The notes under the pieces were generated by a model. That model was not told where the DNA came from. It saw only the letters and a program-made list of their open reading frames with translations, and made no database searches. Made by a program: the position numbers and the translations under genes. Shown here in pieces: positions 52,234 to 60,820 of a stretch of DNA of 64,000 nt; the first letter of the stretch is position 1, and the number at the start of each line of letters is the position of its first letter. The DNA comes from Noviherbaspirillum sedimenti (GTDB taxonomy: Bacteria > Pseudomonadota > Gammaproteobacteria > Burkholderiales > Burkholderiaceae_D), in assembly GCF_003590835.1 (NCBI RefSeq), contig NZ_QYUQ01000002.1, positions 1,364,001 through 1,428,000 on the forward strand, given 5' to 3'.

Positions 52234-52792
52234 TTACAGCTCCATTGTGGCGAGCAAATATTTCTGGTCTTCCTGGAAAAGCAAACACTTGAATGCGCTT
52301 GGTCATTGGACGCTTCCGGTCTGAAAAAATGGAAGGCACGTAAAGCGTCCGGCATGCGGAAAGCTTGTTAACTTTCATGCCACTTTAGCGAATAGCCAAC
52401 AATTAATAAAATATGAAATTTCGATGGCTTGCTGCGGATTCCGCTCTCTCCCATCCGTTTTCATGATCTGTTTCCACTGACGAACTGCGTTCCTGCTTAA
52501 AGCATTTACAGGACAGCAGCAGTCTCAGCGCATGGAATAGTCAATCGAAATCGGATTGTTCAAACAGGTGGAATCGTGGAGGTCGCCACGCTGCCGTATC
52601 GCGGCCTGGTGCCGCCTGAAGCGCGCTTGACGGCGGCCGCGCCAGCACGCAGGCAGAAATTGTTTCGGCGGGACTGTGAGGCTCGGGGAGAGCTGGGATG
52701 ATTGAACGACGGCAGATGTTTATTCATGTGATTCTGGCGCCGGGGAGAACGCCAGAACCACATGAACGAAAAAATTCAGCGCTGGCCCACCG
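52234..52792. other. Intergenic region between the initiating transferase and the tyrosine kinase
   Basis: About 560 bases. Contains a strong inverted repeat (52723-52766, separate entry) just after the kinase gene and an AT-rich part at 52380-52440. Open frames here (for example 67 codons at 52560-52763) are not supported. A GC-rich stretch (52560-52660) resembles non-coding or decayed sequence. A promoter for the left-hand part of the locus is likely here. Confidence 0.5.
52723..52766. repeat. Inverted repeat downstream of the tyrosine kinase gene
   Basis: TTCATGTGATTCTGGCG (52723-52739) pairs with CGCCAGAACCACATGAA (52750-52766), 16 of 17 positions, loop of 10. It lies 27 bases past the kinase stop on the minus strand. 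There is no clear T-run, so it is either a terminator needing Rho or a 3' mRNA stabiliser. Confidence 0.65.
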
Positions 52793-55048
52793 CTAGCCTC
52801 TGATCAGTCTAAGCCTCTCAGCGTCACTATTCTTATATCCCAGGCTCAGGGTGGCTGCACGGTAGCTGGATGCATATCCATAAGGACTGACGTTGGGCTT
52901 CACGTCATTCAGTATGATTCCTGTCACTGCAAGTCCGGCACGATTCAGGCGCTTGACCGCTTCTTCCGCCTCAACCATGCTGCTGACGCCATCGCGTACC
53001 ACGTTGATAATCGCATCGGCGTGCAACCCGACAATCAGCGCATCAGAGAAAGCAAGCACTGGTGCCGTATCAATCAGAATGCAATCATAGCTGGCCGAAA
53101 GTGTCCGCAGCAGCTTTCCAAAATTGGGGTGGGCAAGCAATTCCGCAGGCTTGTCCGGAAAACTTCCCGTGGATATGAAATCCAGATTTTCCACTACACT
53201 TTTTTTGATGACTGAATCTATATTCGCCATCATGGCAAGCACATCTGAAAGTCCCTGCGATCGCTCCAGTCCGAAGTATCGGTGCAGGTGGCCTGTTCGC
53301 ATGTCGGCGTCGATCAACAAGACCTTCTTTCCCACTGCGGCCTGCACTGCCGCAAAATTGGCGGATACAAATGACTTGCCGACGTCTGGCGTCGGTCCAG
53401 TCAACATGATGATATTCCGCTCAGAATCACGCATTGAAAATTGCAGTGTGCTGCGCAGGATTCGCAGACTTTCAATGGCACCGTCGGAGGAGGCCTCCTG
53501 GGGCAGGATCAGCAATTCCCTGGAATTTCTACGCAACTTCTTGTCGATCAGTTTTTGATTCTCGCTATGCGGAATGACAGCGCTGACCATTAGCCCAAGA
53601 GATTGTTCGATTTCGCGCGGATCATGAAGGCGCCCGGCCAAAGCCCTTTTCGCGAATGCCGCGATCACGCCGAACAAGACACCCGCCAAACAAGCGACGG
53701 CAATCATCGTCGAGCGCTTCAAATTAACCGCCTGGCGCGGCATTTCGGCACGATCGAGCAAACGGACATTGGCATTCCGGCTTGGCTCCACCATGCCTAA
53801 CTGTCGGCCCATGCTTAAAAGTCCAGTGTACATTTCGGTGTTGAGCTGCCGGTCTCGGGTAACATCAAGCATTTGCTGCTCAATTGCAGGCAGGGTATTG
53901 GTTTTCGCCTTGATAGCGCCCAACTCACGAGTCAATTCCTGAATCTGCCCGTTAACCTGCACGACAGAAGGATGTTCGTCCAAGAATCGGATCTGCAATT
54001 CGTCCCGTTTTTGTTTCAGCTCCGCCAGTTTAGCCAGCAAGGCGACTGATCGCTGCGAAAGAGTTCTGGCATCGTCTTTTACATCGAATGTGCCTTTCCT
54101 GGCACGAAGCTCGGTAAATCTGGATTCGGACCGCTCCAGATTATTTTTTGCATCCGCTAATTGCTGTTTGAAAAATGCAAGTGCCTTTTCGGTCTCCACG
54201 GATTTTTGCACCACGTTCTGACGAATATATTCTGTTCCTATTTCATTCAGAATATTACTGATCAGTGCGGGATCCGACCCTTTCAGCGAAACCCCAATGA
54301 TATTGGACTGCTTTCCTCTCTCCGATATGTTCAACGCTCTTTGCAGATTCTCGACCGCCTGATATTTCGCAATACGGCTCACTGAAAATTCCGCGCCAGG
54401 CTTGGCTGCGATACGGCTGACAAGAATTTCGATGTCACCATATGCCGTGCGCGCCCGGGCAATTGCGTTGACCTTCCCCTCAATCTGTATGCCCAGCTCT
54501 TCCTGGGTCAGGCGAAAGCCGTCCTGGCTTTCAACCGTGATCAGGAAAGGCTGTCCGAGAAGTGCATCGGGCAGATTCAACTCGGTGACGGCGAGCTGAT
54601 CCGCACCCCATACATAGCCGCCATATCCAAAAACTCCCGGTGTCGAACTATTTTTATTGCTCGTTGCTATCCATGCGCCAACAATCGGGAAGTATTTTGG
54701 CTCCACAAAGATGTCGAGTTTTGAGGCTTCCACCGCATGCAACAGAACGGAGCGTGAACGCAGAATTTCCACTTCCGTGGCAGTCTGGGTTTTTATATCC
54801 AAAGCCGCGGGCAGGTTACCCGGAAGGTCCTTGGCTGGCGTTGAGTTCTCTTTTACCTGAATCAGGATGTTCGCTTCATAAACAGGCTTTATCTGAAGCG
54901 CATACAAGGTTCCCAACAGGGCCGTGACCAATGCTATGCCGATAATCAGCCACCGATTTTCCAGAATGGTATTCCAGAAAAAGTGGAAGTTCGAAGGGTA
55001 ATCACCAGATTCATCGCGAGGATGGGTTCGCATGACAGATTGATTCAT
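52793..55048 (-). CDS. wzc: Polysaccharide copolymerase/tyrosine autokinase (Wzc/BY-kinase)
   Basis: A 751-residue Wzc-like protein. The N-terminal Wzz domain starts near residue 20 with the first membrane helix (LIIGIALVTALLGTLYALQI) and a long periplasmic part with coiled-coil (residues 270-430); the second helix follows near residue 460. The cytoplasmic BY-kinase has Walker A 'GPTPDVGKSFVSAN' (around residue 553), Walker A' 'VLLIDADMR' (around 581) and Walker B 'CILIDTAPV' (around 658). The C-terminus has four tyrosines in 20 residues (YGYASSYRAATLSLGY), the autophosphorylation cluster, though fewer than in E. coli Wzc. It regulates chain length and export. No Wza or Wzb gene is adjacent. 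Confidence 0.92.
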   Translation of the reverse strand: MNQSVMRTHPRDESGDYPSNFHFFWNTILENRWLIIGIALVTALLGTLYALQIKPVYEANILIQVKENSTPAKDLPGNLPAALDIKTQTATEVEILRSRSVLLHAVEASKLDIFVEPKYFPIVGAWIATSNKNSSTPGVFGYGGYVWGADQLAVTELNLPDALLGQPFLITVESQDGFRLTQEELGIQIEGKVNAIARARTAYGDIEILVSRIAAKPGAEFSVSRIAKYQAVENLQRALNISERGKQSNIIGVSLKGSDPALISNILNEIGTEYIRQNVVQKSVETEKALAFFKQQLADAKNNLERSESRFTELRARKGTFDVKDDARTLSQRSVALLAKLAELKQKRDELQIRFLDEHPSVVQVNGQIQELTRELGAIKAKTNTLPAIEQQMLDVTRDRQLNTEMYTGLLSMGRQLGMVEPSRNANVRLLDRAEMPRQAVNLKRSTMIAVACLAGVLFGVIAAFAKRALAGRLHDPREIEQSLGLMVSAVIPHSENQKLIDKKLRRNSRELLILPQEASSDGAIESLRILRSTLQFSMRDSERNIIMLTGPTPDVGKSFVSANFAAVQAAVGKKVLLIDADMRTGHLHRYFGLERSQGLSDVLAMMANIDSVIKKSVVENLDFISTGSFPDKPAELLAHPNFGKLLRTLSASYDCILIDTAPVLAFSDALIVGLHADAIINVVRDGVSSMVEAEEAVKRLNRAGLAVTGIILNDVKPNVSPYGYASSYRAATLSLGYKNSDAERLRLIRG

Positions 55049-55403
55049 GGGGTTCGCTTGAAAATTTATTGGCGTTTCAACGATGAAAAATCCTGTTTTT
55101 TTGTAGGGCTGTCACCGATCTGTAAATTCCGGCTTTGTTCAATACGACATGACAAGCCACTTGAAAATGTGCAACTCACTCCAGTCTACTCAACACTTCA
55201 CTAAATATTAAATATAAAAATTCGATTGATCCATTTTCGAAAGCCTGCGATCAATCGTCATTTTCAATCGACTGGTCAATATTTTCAGAACTGAAGAATG
55301 CAAAGAAAATGAATGACCCTATGCGTCTGAAAACTAAAGGAGAAATGTTATAAATCAACGCTCCCCTGATCAGAAAGCCAGAACTGGCTCATTGAAACGA
55401 CAT
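55049..55403. other. Intergenic region upstream of the wzc-like gene
   Basis: About 355 AT-rich bases between the LysR stop and the wzc start. The main promoter of the polysaccharide locus is expected here. On the minus strand several AT-rich -10-like boxes are present (for example around 55200-55215, TTAATATTTA), but no clear partner box. Direct control by LysR would need a T-N11-A site; I did not find a convincing one. Confidence 0.5.
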
Positions 55404-56423
55404 TCAGGAAGTTTTCGGATCGACCGGAAATGGGCCGTTCTCTGCCAGCTTGCAAAGTACATCCGCAAATCTCTTGGCACCGGACTTCGGTCCCACCGAG
55501 CTTCCAAAGATTATGTGTAAATGAGATTTGTAACTGGCGCCATTATTCAGAGGCAGAATGGAAATCTTGTTTTCATCCAGCCATCGTTGCACGCGATACT
55601 TCGGCAACCAGGCATAACCAAGGCCGTGTCGCAAAGCATCGATCGCTGTGTCAACGCCATTCACATTCCAGAGCCGCGAGTAGCCTGGCAAGAGATGGTT
55701 GGCATTGGCGGAAACGCGATCACCAGATCCGGAAATAACGATCTGCACTTGCTTTTCGAGATCATCAAGGGTGATCTGCCGTTTCAAGCAGAATAATGGA
55801 TGCTCAGGATGGGCGACTGCAATATGTTCGATTTCGATCAACTCGCTTCCCTCGAACCCGATCGGTACTTGCGTAGTAATCGCGAGATCGGCGGTACGTT
55901 CATGCAGCGCTATATTTGCCTGGTATAGGGTCATCTCCTCAACACTTAGCCGGATGTTCAGCGAGTGCGGGAAGAGCTTGCGAAGAGCAAGCATGAGCAG
56001 CTGCGGGGGGAAACTGGGATCCACTGCCAAGCGAATTTCCGGCCCCCATCCGTGCCGCAAATTCTCGGCAAGCACCTCAAGCTCCATGGCATTTCGCACC
56101 AGATCGCGAGAGCGGTCCAGCAGTATTTTCCCCTCTTCCGTTATCTGGGCCTTGCGGCCTTCAATTTTCAGAAGAGAGACACCCAATTGTTCTTGCAGCT
56201 TTGCCAAAGTATAACTAATCGCCGATTGGCTGATGTGAAGATGACTCGCTGCGCCGGTAAAGCCGTCAAAATCAACGACAGCCTGAAACATTTTCCATTG
56301 CTTCAGGCTGATGCGGGAACTCCGGGCATTGAACGGATGGAACTCCCGTCCCATCTGCATTCCACGAAGCGTCAGTGATTCACCCAAATTTACAGAGCCA
56401 TTCATTGATTCGCTGAATTTCAT
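55404..56423 (-). CDS. LysR-type transcriptional regulator
   Basis: A 339-residue LysR protein. The HTH region (about residues 38-95: 'SLKQWKMFQAVVDFDGFTGAASHLHISQSAISYTLAKLQEQLGVSLLKIEGRKAQITEEGKILL') is clear, followed by the effector-binding domain ('EIRLAVDPSFPPQLLMLALRKLFPHSLNIRLSVEEMTLYQANIALHE'). It has an N-terminal extension of about 37 residues compared with standard members, and in-frame ATGs at 56360 and 56354 are alternative starts. Located between the polysaccharide locus and the (GGAA)20 repeat region; both gene order and direction fit control of the neighbouring wzc gene. Ligand unknown. Confidence 0.9.
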   Translation of the reverse strand: MKFSESMNGSVNLGESLTLRGMQMGREFHPFNARSSRISLKQWKMFQAVVDFDGFTGAASHLHISQSAISYTLAKLQEQLGVSLLKIEGRKAQITEEGKILLDRSRDLVRNAMELEVLAENLRHGWGPEIRLAVDPSFPPQLLMLALRKLFPHSLNIRLSVEEMTLYQANIALHERTADLAITTQVPIGFEGSELIEIEHIAVAHPEHPLFCLKRQITLDDLEKQVQIVISGSGDRVSANANHLLPGYSRLWNVNGVDTAIDALRHGLGYAWLPKYRVQRWLDENKISILPLNNGASYKSHLHIIFGSSVGPKSGAKRFADVLCKLAENGPFPVDPKTS

Positions 56424-57079
56424 CTTCTTGTTCCATCAAAAATGGATGACTGGAGAAATTACATTCCCCGCTCCAGCCCGAGTCTGGCCAGACCACCATC
56501 CATTATTTTGTTTGATCATGCCCATACTTGAACATCTACATGCTCTGGTATTGAGTAGTTAATCCTCTTTTCGCTCCTAGATTGTATGGCTCAACTGGAA
56601 TGGACTTTTAATCACCATCAGTGCGCAAGCAGATTTCGTTGGACGACTTACGGCAGTGAAATATTTTCAGCGTGGGGACAAGCTATCAAAGTTTGTTTAA
56701 TGCAAGCAAAGTGCCACGCTGAGAGAGAGACTGATCAGAAGGAAGGAAGGAAGGAAGGAAGGAAGGAAGGAAGGAAGGAAGGAAGGAAGGAAGGAAGGAA
56801 GGAAGGAAGGAAGGAAGGAAGAGACAAGCTGTCGCGCACAAGGGATGGACAATGCACGATCAATGCCGCCATCAACCCCCCAATGCGCCTCGGGAACTTA
56901 TATACGTTTTGTGTAACTCAATCATTAAAAATCATGCCTTATTGATTCAATCATCGAATCAATCACAGCGCATTTTCACGTGACTCGATGCCTGGCTGCA
57001 TTTTTTGATGGTCGAAGCACAGGTCGGATGTTGCTCTTCGATTTTTTCAACGGAATAGGCCAAAAGCGGACGCAGCCCA
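56424..57079. other. Intergenic region with a (GGAA)20 microsatellite
   Basis: A 656-base gap between LysR and the PfpI-like gene. It contains the simple repeat at 56741-56820, a GA run (56721-56730), and AT-rich flanks. The plus-strand frame 56586-56945 reads KEGR repeats but has no ribosome-binding site or other coding sign; I do not call it a gene. The LysR promoter should lie between 56430 and 56740. Confidence 0.6.
56741..56820. repeat. Tetranucleotide microsatellite (GGAA)20
   Basis: Exactly 20 perfect GGAA units with no interruptions (TTCC on the minus strand). Long perfect tetranucleotide repeats are hypermutable by slipped-strand pairing and are known as phase-variation switches in other bacteria. 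Position about 320 bases upstream of the LysR start. Confidence 0.95.
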
Positions 57080-57676
57080 TTACAGATACGGTGTGACATG
57101 TCGCATCGCACGCGCTACGTAGTCCTCTTTTTCCCCTACTGGTGCGACGTAGTGAAGTGCGGCCCTCGCTGCCTCAGTGCCCTCCAGACGGGCGATCATC
57201 CAGGCGGCAAGGTACTGTGATGCAAGGCACCCACCCGCGGTTGCGATGTTACCCTCGGCAACGAAAGCCTGGTTCAGTACGGCAACGTCGGCTTCCAGGA
57301 CCCAGGGTTTCGTCGTCAGGTCTGTACACGCCGGGACACCCTCAAGCAGCCCAAGCTTGGCAAGCACGAGCGTGCCGGAGCATTGCGCTCCCAACAGTTG
57401 CCTTGATGGATCAAGCTGTAACTGCGCCATCAGCGCCCTGTCCGCGACGACTTCCCGCGTCAACAGGCCGCTGCCTACGATGACTGCATCGGCAGCACTT
57501 GCCTCGCGAAGGGATGCCTGCGCTTCGAGGACCACCCCGTTCATCGATCGGACGTGTCTCGTGGGACTGGCGATCGAAACGCGCCATCCTGGCTTCTTGA
57601 CGCGATTCAGGATACCCAATGCGATGAGCGAATCAAGTTCGTTGAAGCCTTCGAAGGTGAGTATGGCGATGTGCAT
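57080..57676 (-). CDS. DJ-1/PfpI family protein
   Basis: A 198-residue protein of the ThiJ/PfpI superfamily. 'HIAILTFEGFNELDSLIALGIL' is the N-terminal motif, and 'LLGAQCSGTLVLAKLGLLEG' has the nucleophilic Cys99 in its elbow; a Glu in 'FEGFNELD' and no obvious His complete the site. Members act as glyoxalases, isonitrile hydratases or regulators. It is divergently oriented to a MocR-type regulator 94 bases away, which probably controls it. Cytoplasmic. Confidence 0.85.
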   Translation of the reverse strand: MHIAILTFEGFNELDSLIALGILNRVKKPGWRVSIASPTRHVRSMNGVVLEAQASLREASAADAVIVGSGLLTREVVADRALMAQLQLDPSRQLLGAQCSGTLVLAKLGLLEGVPACTDLTTKPWVLEADVAVLNQAFVAEGNIATAGGCLASQYLAAWMIARLEGTEAARAALHYVAPVGEKEDYVARAMRHVTPYL

Positions 57677-57736
57677 GGTGTCGTTTTACCTTTGCGAATG
57701 GAATTGCGATTAAACCATCGTATGCGAAGGATGCAG

Positions 57737-57754
57737 TACAATCAAATTATTGTA
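57737..57754. promoter_or_regulatory. Palindrome between pfpI-like and mocR genes
   Basis: TACAAT-N6-ATTGTA (57737-57742 and 57749-57754) is a perfect 6-bp palindrome in the 94-base divergent promoter region, 17 bases ahead of the MocR start codon. Candidate operator for the MocR protein and possible autoregulation. Inference from position and symmetry. Confidence 0.5.
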
Positions 57755-57770
57755 TTGGATACATTCCAGC

Positions 57771-59105
57771 ATGCCCCACGCCCGCTACAAATTTTTGGTC
57801 GACGCACTTGCAGCCGATATTCGCTCAGGGCGCCTGCTGCCAGGCACGCGCTTGCCGACCCACCGCCAGCTCTCTGCTAAGGAGGGAATCGCCCTGGTTA
57901 CTGCGACACGGGTCTATGCCGAGCTCGAAGCCATGGGCTTGGTCAGTGGAGAGACTGGCCGCGGCACCTTTGTTAGAGAAACTTCGCTGCCTCACGGCTT
58001 GGGCATCGATCAACATGCGGCAGCGGCGGGCATGGTGGATCTCAATTTCAACTATCCGTCGCTACCAGATCAAGCAGATTTGTTACGTGGCGCCTTGCGT
58101 CAGCTGGCCGCCTCCGGTGACCTGGAGGCCATGCTGCGCTATCAGCCTCACAGTGGGCGCCAGCATGAGCGGGATAGTGTTGCTCGTCACCTCGCATGTC
58201 GCGGGCTGGCGGTTGGTGGCGATCAAGTGTCGATTGTGAGTGGAGCGCAGCATGGGCTGGCAGCGACTGTCATGGCGCTGCTGCGGCCCGGTGACGTGGT
58301 AGCGACCGACGCACTGACCTATCCTGGGTTCAAGGTGCTGGCTGAAGCCTATCGTCTGGAATTGGCACCGATTCCAACAACTGGCCGGGGTCCCGACCTG
58401 GGCGCGCTGGATCGGTTATGCATGAGCCGGCGGGTGCGTGCCGTGTACGCGATGCCGACGATGCACAACCCGTTGGGATGGGTGATGAGTGCACACTGGC
58501 GGCGGCAGATGGTATCGATCGCCCGTCGACATGAGCTGCTCATCATCGAGGACGCGGCCTACGCCTTCCTCGCGAAGGATCCACCCGCCCCACTGGCAGC
58601 GTTGGCACCAGAGACGACCGTGTACGTCTCAGGGCTTTCCAAGAGCGTGGCCACCGGTCTGCGCGTCGGATTCGTTGCTGCACCCGCTCGATGGGTTCCC
58701 GCGATCGAGCGAGCGATCAGGGCCACCACCTGGAACACGCCCGGCGTGATGACCGCGATTGCCTGCGGGTGGCTCGACGATGGCACTGTCGTCCGACTGG
58801 AGGCAGAGAAGCGTCGGGATGCAATGGTCCGTCAATCAATAGCCGGTGAGGTCCTCGCCGGATTGCGATGCGTTCGCCATCCGGCGTCCTATTTTCTCTG
58901 GCTACCTATGCCAGAAGAGGTTCGAGCCGACCAGGTTGCGATGGCGCTCACGCGCGAGCGCATCTCGGTGTCCACCGCCGAACCATTCGCGACGTCCGCC
59001 CACGTGCCGCATGCAATCCGTCTGGCGCTCGGGTCGGTAGAGTTGGACGCGCTTCGGGAAGCGTTGGAAAAGGTCAAGCGAGTGATCGGCGACTATGCGT
59101 TTTGA
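57771..59105 (+). CDS. MocR-type (GntR/aminotransferase) transcriptional regulator
   Basis: A 444-residue fusion. Residues about 1-75 are a GntR-type winged HTH ('DIRSGRLLPGTRLPTHRQLSAKEGIALVTATRVYAELEAMGL'), then a type I aminotransferase-like domain: 'SIVSGAQHGLAATVMALLRPGDVVATDALTYPG' and 'YVSGLSKSVATGLRVGF' with the PLP Lys around residue 291. MocR proteins use PLP as effector and often regulate an adjacent gene; here the divergent PfpI-like gene is the likely target. Start ATG 57771 chosen over the TTG at 57750, which lies in the palindrome. Confidence 0.9.
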   Translation: MPHARYKFLVDALAADIRSGRLLPGTRLPTHRQLSAKEGIALVTATRVYAELEAMGLVSGETGRGTFVRETSLPHGLGIDQHAAAAGMVDLNFNYPSLPDQADLLRGALRQLAASGDLEAMLRYQPHSGRQHERDSVARHLACRGLAVGGDQVSIVSGAQHGLAATVMALLRPGDVVATDALTYPGFKVLAEAYRLELAPIPTTGRGPDLGALDRLCMSRRVRAVYAMPTMHNPLGWVMSAHWRRQMVSIARRHELLIIEDAAYAFLAKDPPAPLAALAPETTVYVSGLSKSVATGLRVGFVAAPARWVPAIERAIRATTWNTPGVMTAIACGWLDDGTVVRLEAEKRRDAMVRQSIAGEVLAGLRCVRHPASYFLWLPMPEEVRADQVAMALTRERISVSTAEPFATSAHVPHAIRLALGSVELDALREALEKVKRVIGDYAF

Positions 59106-59173
59106 AGCAATCCGAGTGTCATACGCCCAGCACTTTACATTTAACAGACAAGTCGCGTGATAGGCACTGATGA

Positions 59174-60295
59174 TCAATCTATGCCTTCCCACCATTTGGA
59201 AAACTGCTGAGTATGACCGTCAAGGTAGAGCGGTTCACCTATCTTGGGTGTAAGCAACTTAGGCCGCTTTCCCTCACTTGCGGCGCTAATGCGCTTGAAT
59301 GGTTCGTCCCAGGAGTGCTTTGCAAGGGTGAATCGTCCAACATGGGCTGGAAGTAGTGTCTTGGCTTGAAGCTCATCAGCTGCACGCGCGGCTTCCTCAG
59401 GATTCATGTGAATATTGGCCCAGCGCCGGTCGTACTGCCCAGTGTCCAGCACTGCCAGGTCAAAGCCTTTATATCTCTGACCAATCTCGCGAAAATGCGG
59501 ACCATATCCGCTATCGCCACTGAAAAAGATACGACGCGTTGACGTTTCAAGCGCATATCCTGCCCACAACGTTCTGTTGCGAGTCAGCAGACGTCCGGAA
59601 TAATGGCGTGCAGGCAGCACATGAATAGTGAATCCTTCTTCGAGATTCACCGTTGCAAACCAATCCGCCTCGTGGATTTTCTCTTTCGAATAGCCCCATT
59701 GCTCCAAATATGCCCCCACGCCAAGCCCTGCGACAACGTGCCGAACCTTGGGCTCCAGCGCTTTCACACTTGGGTAATCCAGATGATCCCAGTGGTCGTG
59801 GGTGATCAGCAGGTAATCGATGGCAGGCATATCTTCAGCCGTATAAATACTGGTGCCCTCAAATGCCTTGTTGGCAAAAGTAACTGGGGCTGCACTGGTA
59901 CTAAACACCGGGTCAATCAAGAGCCGCTTGCCGCCGAGTTGAACGAAGTACGAAGAATGTCCCATCCACACGACCGTATCCTTGGCTGGATCGAGCGCTT
60001 TCAGATCCGTTTTTATGGAAGGAAGCGGAACGCCTGGTTTCGGTCGGACGCTCTTGGTGAAAAGATTGCTGACCAGGGCGTCGAGAAAACTACTACCGTC
60101 GGTAAACATAGGGGTAGGCACCTGGTTCCGGAATTCGCCGTCAGCATAATTGGGCGACTTTTGGATGATGTCCAAACGCTCTCCCTCAGGAAGCCGCCCG
60201 AATTTGGGATGCTGGATATACGCGCATGCGCCCACCGATAGCAATCCCAGCAATGCAAGCAGAACCCACACCATTCTGATTAACTGTTTCTTCAT
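59174..60295 (-). CDS. Exported MBL-fold metallohydrolase lipoprotein (NAPE-PLD-like)
   Basis: A 373-residue protein. Signal peptide 'KKQLIRMVWVLLALLGLLSVGAC' with lipobox ending at Cys24, so probably a lipoprotein. The MBL core: 'HSSYFVQLGGKRLLIDPVF', the zinc motif 'ITHDHWDHLDYPS' (around residue 165), 'FFSGDSGYGPHFREIG' and 'LLPAHVGRFTLAKHSW'. This arrangement resembles the NAPE-phospholipase D/UlaG group, hence a possible phosphodiesterase on lipid-like or lactone substrates. Start at 60295; a TTG 24 bases upstream would give a longer leader. Downstream end of the minus-strand cluster; 27 bases after the cyclophilin-like gene. Confidence 0.85.
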   Translation of the reverse strand: MKKQLIRMVWVLLALLGLLSVGACAYIQHPKFGRLPEGERLDIIQKSPNYADGEFRNQVPTPMFTDGSSFLDALVSNLFTKSVRPKPGVPLPSIKTDLKALDPAKDTVVWMGHSSYFVQLGGKRLLIDPVFSTSAAPVTFANKAFEGTSIYTAEDMPAIDYLLITHDHWDHLDYPSVKALEPKVRHVVAGLGVGAYLEQWGYSKEKIHEADWFATVNLEEGFTIHVLPARHYSGRLLTRNRTLWAGYALETSTRRIFFSGDSGYGPHFREIGQRYKGFDLAVLDTGQYDRRWANIHMNPEEAARAADELQAKTLLPAHVGRFTLAKHSWDEPFKRISAASEGKRPKLLTPKIGEPLYLDGHTQQFSKWWEGID

Positions 60296-60322
60296 GTTTG
60301 TTTTGATTAGCGGTTGCAAAAG

Positions 60323-60811
60323 TTAATCGCCGATCGATTCGATCCTGACCTTTACCGACCCAGTCACCTTGAGCGCTTCCAGACCGGAGTCGATCGTCCC
60401 CAGTTTGATCAGACCATTCGAGTAGCCAAAGTCTTTGTAGAAAATCGCCAGGTTTCCCCACGGGGCGTAATAGGCAATATCGCCGACCGAGGGATCGATG
60501 CCTGCCGGCGCCCCGTCTTTGAATAACTTCCTCGGCAGATAGGAAATTTTTTCGGTTGCTGCGTAGTCATCCAAGGTCAGCGTCAATGGCAGCAAGGAAT
60601 GAAAATCCCTGGCTGTCGGATTGTCGGCCAAGGTGGCGATCACTGTTTTTCCATTGACGGTAAGCCGGATCTTTAAGGTATTCATATTCTGCTGAGCGAT
60701 GGCCGTTGCCGGCCTCGCACGAGTATTTGGCTGCGGACTGGCACCTTCGCCATACGTGACCGGGCTAATGGCCATCGCTATGGCAAAGGCGGTAATCAGT
60801 ATTTTTCTCAT
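60323..60811 (-). CDS. Exported cyclophilin-like fold protein
   Basis: A 162-residue protein. An N-terminal signal (RKILITAFAIAMAISPVTYG) is followed from about residue 43 by the cyclophilin-like-2 fold: 'LKIRLTVNGKTVIATLADNPTARDFHSLLPLTLTLDDYAATEKISYLPRKL' and 'GDIAYYAPWGNLAIFYKDFGYSNGLIKLG'. Such proteins occur next to carboxymuconolactone decarboxylases and oxidoreductases; enzymatic activity is unknown, and the isomerase active site of true cyclophilins is not seen. Real start is the ATG at 60811 (TTG at 60814 precedes). Lies 9 bases after the CMD gene, hence co-transcribed. Confidence 0.82.
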   Translation of the reverse strand: MRKILITAFAIAMAISPVTYGEGASPQPNTRARPATAIAQQNMNTLKIRLTVNGKTVIATLADNPTARDFHSLLPLTLTLDDYAATEKISYLPRKLFKDGAPAGIDPSVGDIAYYAPWGNLAIFYKDFGYSNGLIKLGTIDSGLEALKVTGSVKVRIESIGD

Positions 60812-60820
60812 CAAGTTTTC

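Noticed and set aside
29248..55048. Exosortase/PEP-CTERM-linked polysaccharide locus
   Set aside because: FemAB-like, AsnB and deacetylase genes recall such loci, but no exosortase gene, PEP-CTERM protein or related histidine kinase is present in the window.
56586..56945. 119-codon frame containing KEGR repeats
   Set aside because: No Shine-Dalgarno, no domain, and reading frame depends on the number of GGAA units; treated as non-coding microsatellite region.
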